From assembly GCA_035578905.1 (NCBI GenBank), contig JAQJVL010000247.1, positions 496,001 to 560,000 on the forward strand: a DNA stretch of 64,000 nucleotides, in the 5' to 3' direction. Below, one piece after another: positions 62,720-64,000 of the stretch. The first letter of the stretch is position 1, and each line of letters begins with the position of its first letter. This stretch comes from Stictocephala bisonia. Its lineage: Eukaryota > Arthropoda > Insecta > Hemiptera > Membracidae. The position numbers and the translations under genes were made by a program. Under the pieces are notes generated by a model that saw nothing but the letters and a program-made list of their open reading frames with translations, ran no database searches and was not told the origin of the DNA.

Positions 62720-64000
62720 AAATGTGTAATACAGTATATAACTACGGCATTCGGAACTAAAAAGCTAAATTATATCGTATCTGATGTTTTTTCCCTCAAC
62801 ACAAATACTAAATCAGATACTGGAAAATATATAAAAAGTCGATTGTATTTGAAAACTTTCAATGTATATAATACAACAAATAAATATTATACATTTAAAA
62901 ATATTTACATACGCAAGTAGGAGTTAATGTTTAAGTTTGATTTGCTGGGATACAAACTGTAATCAAATTCTTACGTACGATGTTCATTGGTGTTAATTTT
63001 CCGATGTATTACTCGGAATTAGCAAAAGTTGGCACACGCAATACGTTTTGAAACTTATTTTACTTATCAAAATAACTGGACTATTTATTACTTCGTTTAG
63101 TGTTATTTTTGGCTTACCTTCCAAAGCTGTCTTCATTTATTAGTGCTAAACAATAACAAAAATTGAAGAAAATAAATTATATATTTTGCTATTTTTTCCA
63201 AGTATTAACTAAGCAGGTGACTTAATATTCTTAATTTTTTGAAACAAGTATATAAATTTTGATATTAAAACATTTCTTATTATTTTTCAATTTGATTTTG
63301 AATACATAATCTAAATGTATAAACCATAAAGTAGCACTTATTTGGGAAATTCAAATTTTACAGCCTTGCATGATGAATGTTTAATCGCCTATTTTCTATC
63401 CACTTGCTGACTGCCTTACACTTAAATCATTGTATCTCAATTTATTTGTCTAAAGCAGTAAAATTATGATTTTAAAAGCGAAATGTTACTCTATGCTAAA
63501 TATATCTACGTTTATTTAATTATGTTCTAAATGAAATTATACCGTATATTAATACACGATTGAACAGTATTTATAAAAACTTCTTTATAATACTTGTTTC
63601 AAAGTGAAAAGATTTATATCCGTTTATTGAGTCAACTGTTTTTAAATATTTAGTTTAACATATAATCAACTATATACTTTGTATTATGTCAATATAAAGT
63701 AATAATAGTTTAAATGTGGTTCAACGACGTAAAAGAACCACTTGATTAACAGTTAATGTTGGGAAAACCATAAAAAAATACTGCTCGGATATTAGCGATT
63801 AAGTAACTCACTCTATGCGTACACACCCACTAACTGCAGACATGCACTGACTACTAACCATCCAATGATTGTTACTTCCTGTTTATTCTGTGTGCACACA
63901 CACCCCATATTTGTGTTCAGTATTATTGTATTGTCTGTGGGTGAGTTAATGAAACCGCCGATATGAAGCTGACAGATGTCCATTGTAGCTTCTCTTACAG
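62720..64000. other. AT-rich; less AT-rich final 220 bp
   Basis: Nothing recognised up to about 63780. The final segment is compositionally different and unique; the window ends in CTTCTCTTACAG, which resembles a 3' splice acceptor, but without downstream sequence this cannot be tested. Confidence 0.4.

Overview
This window looks like repeat-rich, AT-rich, non-coding DNA from an invertebrate nuclear genome, most likely an insect and possibly a hemipteran. The evidence is a pogo/Tigger-like DNA transposon with a C-terminal PHD finger, a Penelope-like retroelement with a GIY-YIG remnant, a 5'-truncated LINE with a short-repeat tail, several tRNA-derived SINE-like repeats, nuclear-type tRNA-Gln copies, and no operon-like coding. 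I cannot name the species. I see no convincing host protein-coding exon; the stretch could be intergenic or a giant intron.

Tandem repeats cover roughly 30% of the window. From left to right: a 40-bp minisatellite (2.1-3.6 kb), a G-rich 36-bp minisatellite (15.8-18.5 kb), a 32-bp array (23.2-23.8 kb), a ~54-bp array with a 1294-bp higher-order duplication (28.8-32.0 kb), a very large 46-bp satellite with about 181 units and nested higher-order repeats (36.85-45.19 kb), a short 36-bp array (47.6-47.9 kb), a ~600-bp GT tract with a GC-rich core (50.16-50.77 kb), another short 36-bp array (50.9-51.0 kb), a 49-bp array (53.5-53.8 kb), a 17-bp array (55.3-55.5 kb), a third short 36-bp array (59.0 kb) and a 44-bp array (60.7-61.6 kb). 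The four 36-bp loci share one consensus and form a dispersed family.

Mobile elements: a 2945-bp Tigger-like element (4680-7624) with 24-bp terminal inverted repeats and a TA duplication is complete except for a one-base frameshift in a homopolymer. A Penelope-like fragment (minus strand, 9.38-10.55 kb) keeps the end of a GIY-YIG domain and a hammerhead-like segment in its 3' region. A LINE 3' end lies at 19.89-20.33 kb on the minus strand. Smaller dispersed families occur two to four times each: a ~530-bp promoter-like repeat (13.6 and 19.2 kb), a B-box-bearing repeat (49.7, 51.9, 61.8 and 62.2 kb), a SINE (35.7 and 62.6 kb), a second SINE (25.0 kb, with a fragment at 23.1 kb), and several shorter pairs.

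RNA genes: an apparently good tRNA-Gln(TTG) at 58.8 kb lies beside a degenerate tandem copy at 58.25 kb whose anticodon is CTA, which would read the UAG stop codon. The remaining stretches are AT-rich sequence in which I recognise nothing; a few GC-richer unique islands are noted as possible regulatory or decayed-repeat sequence.
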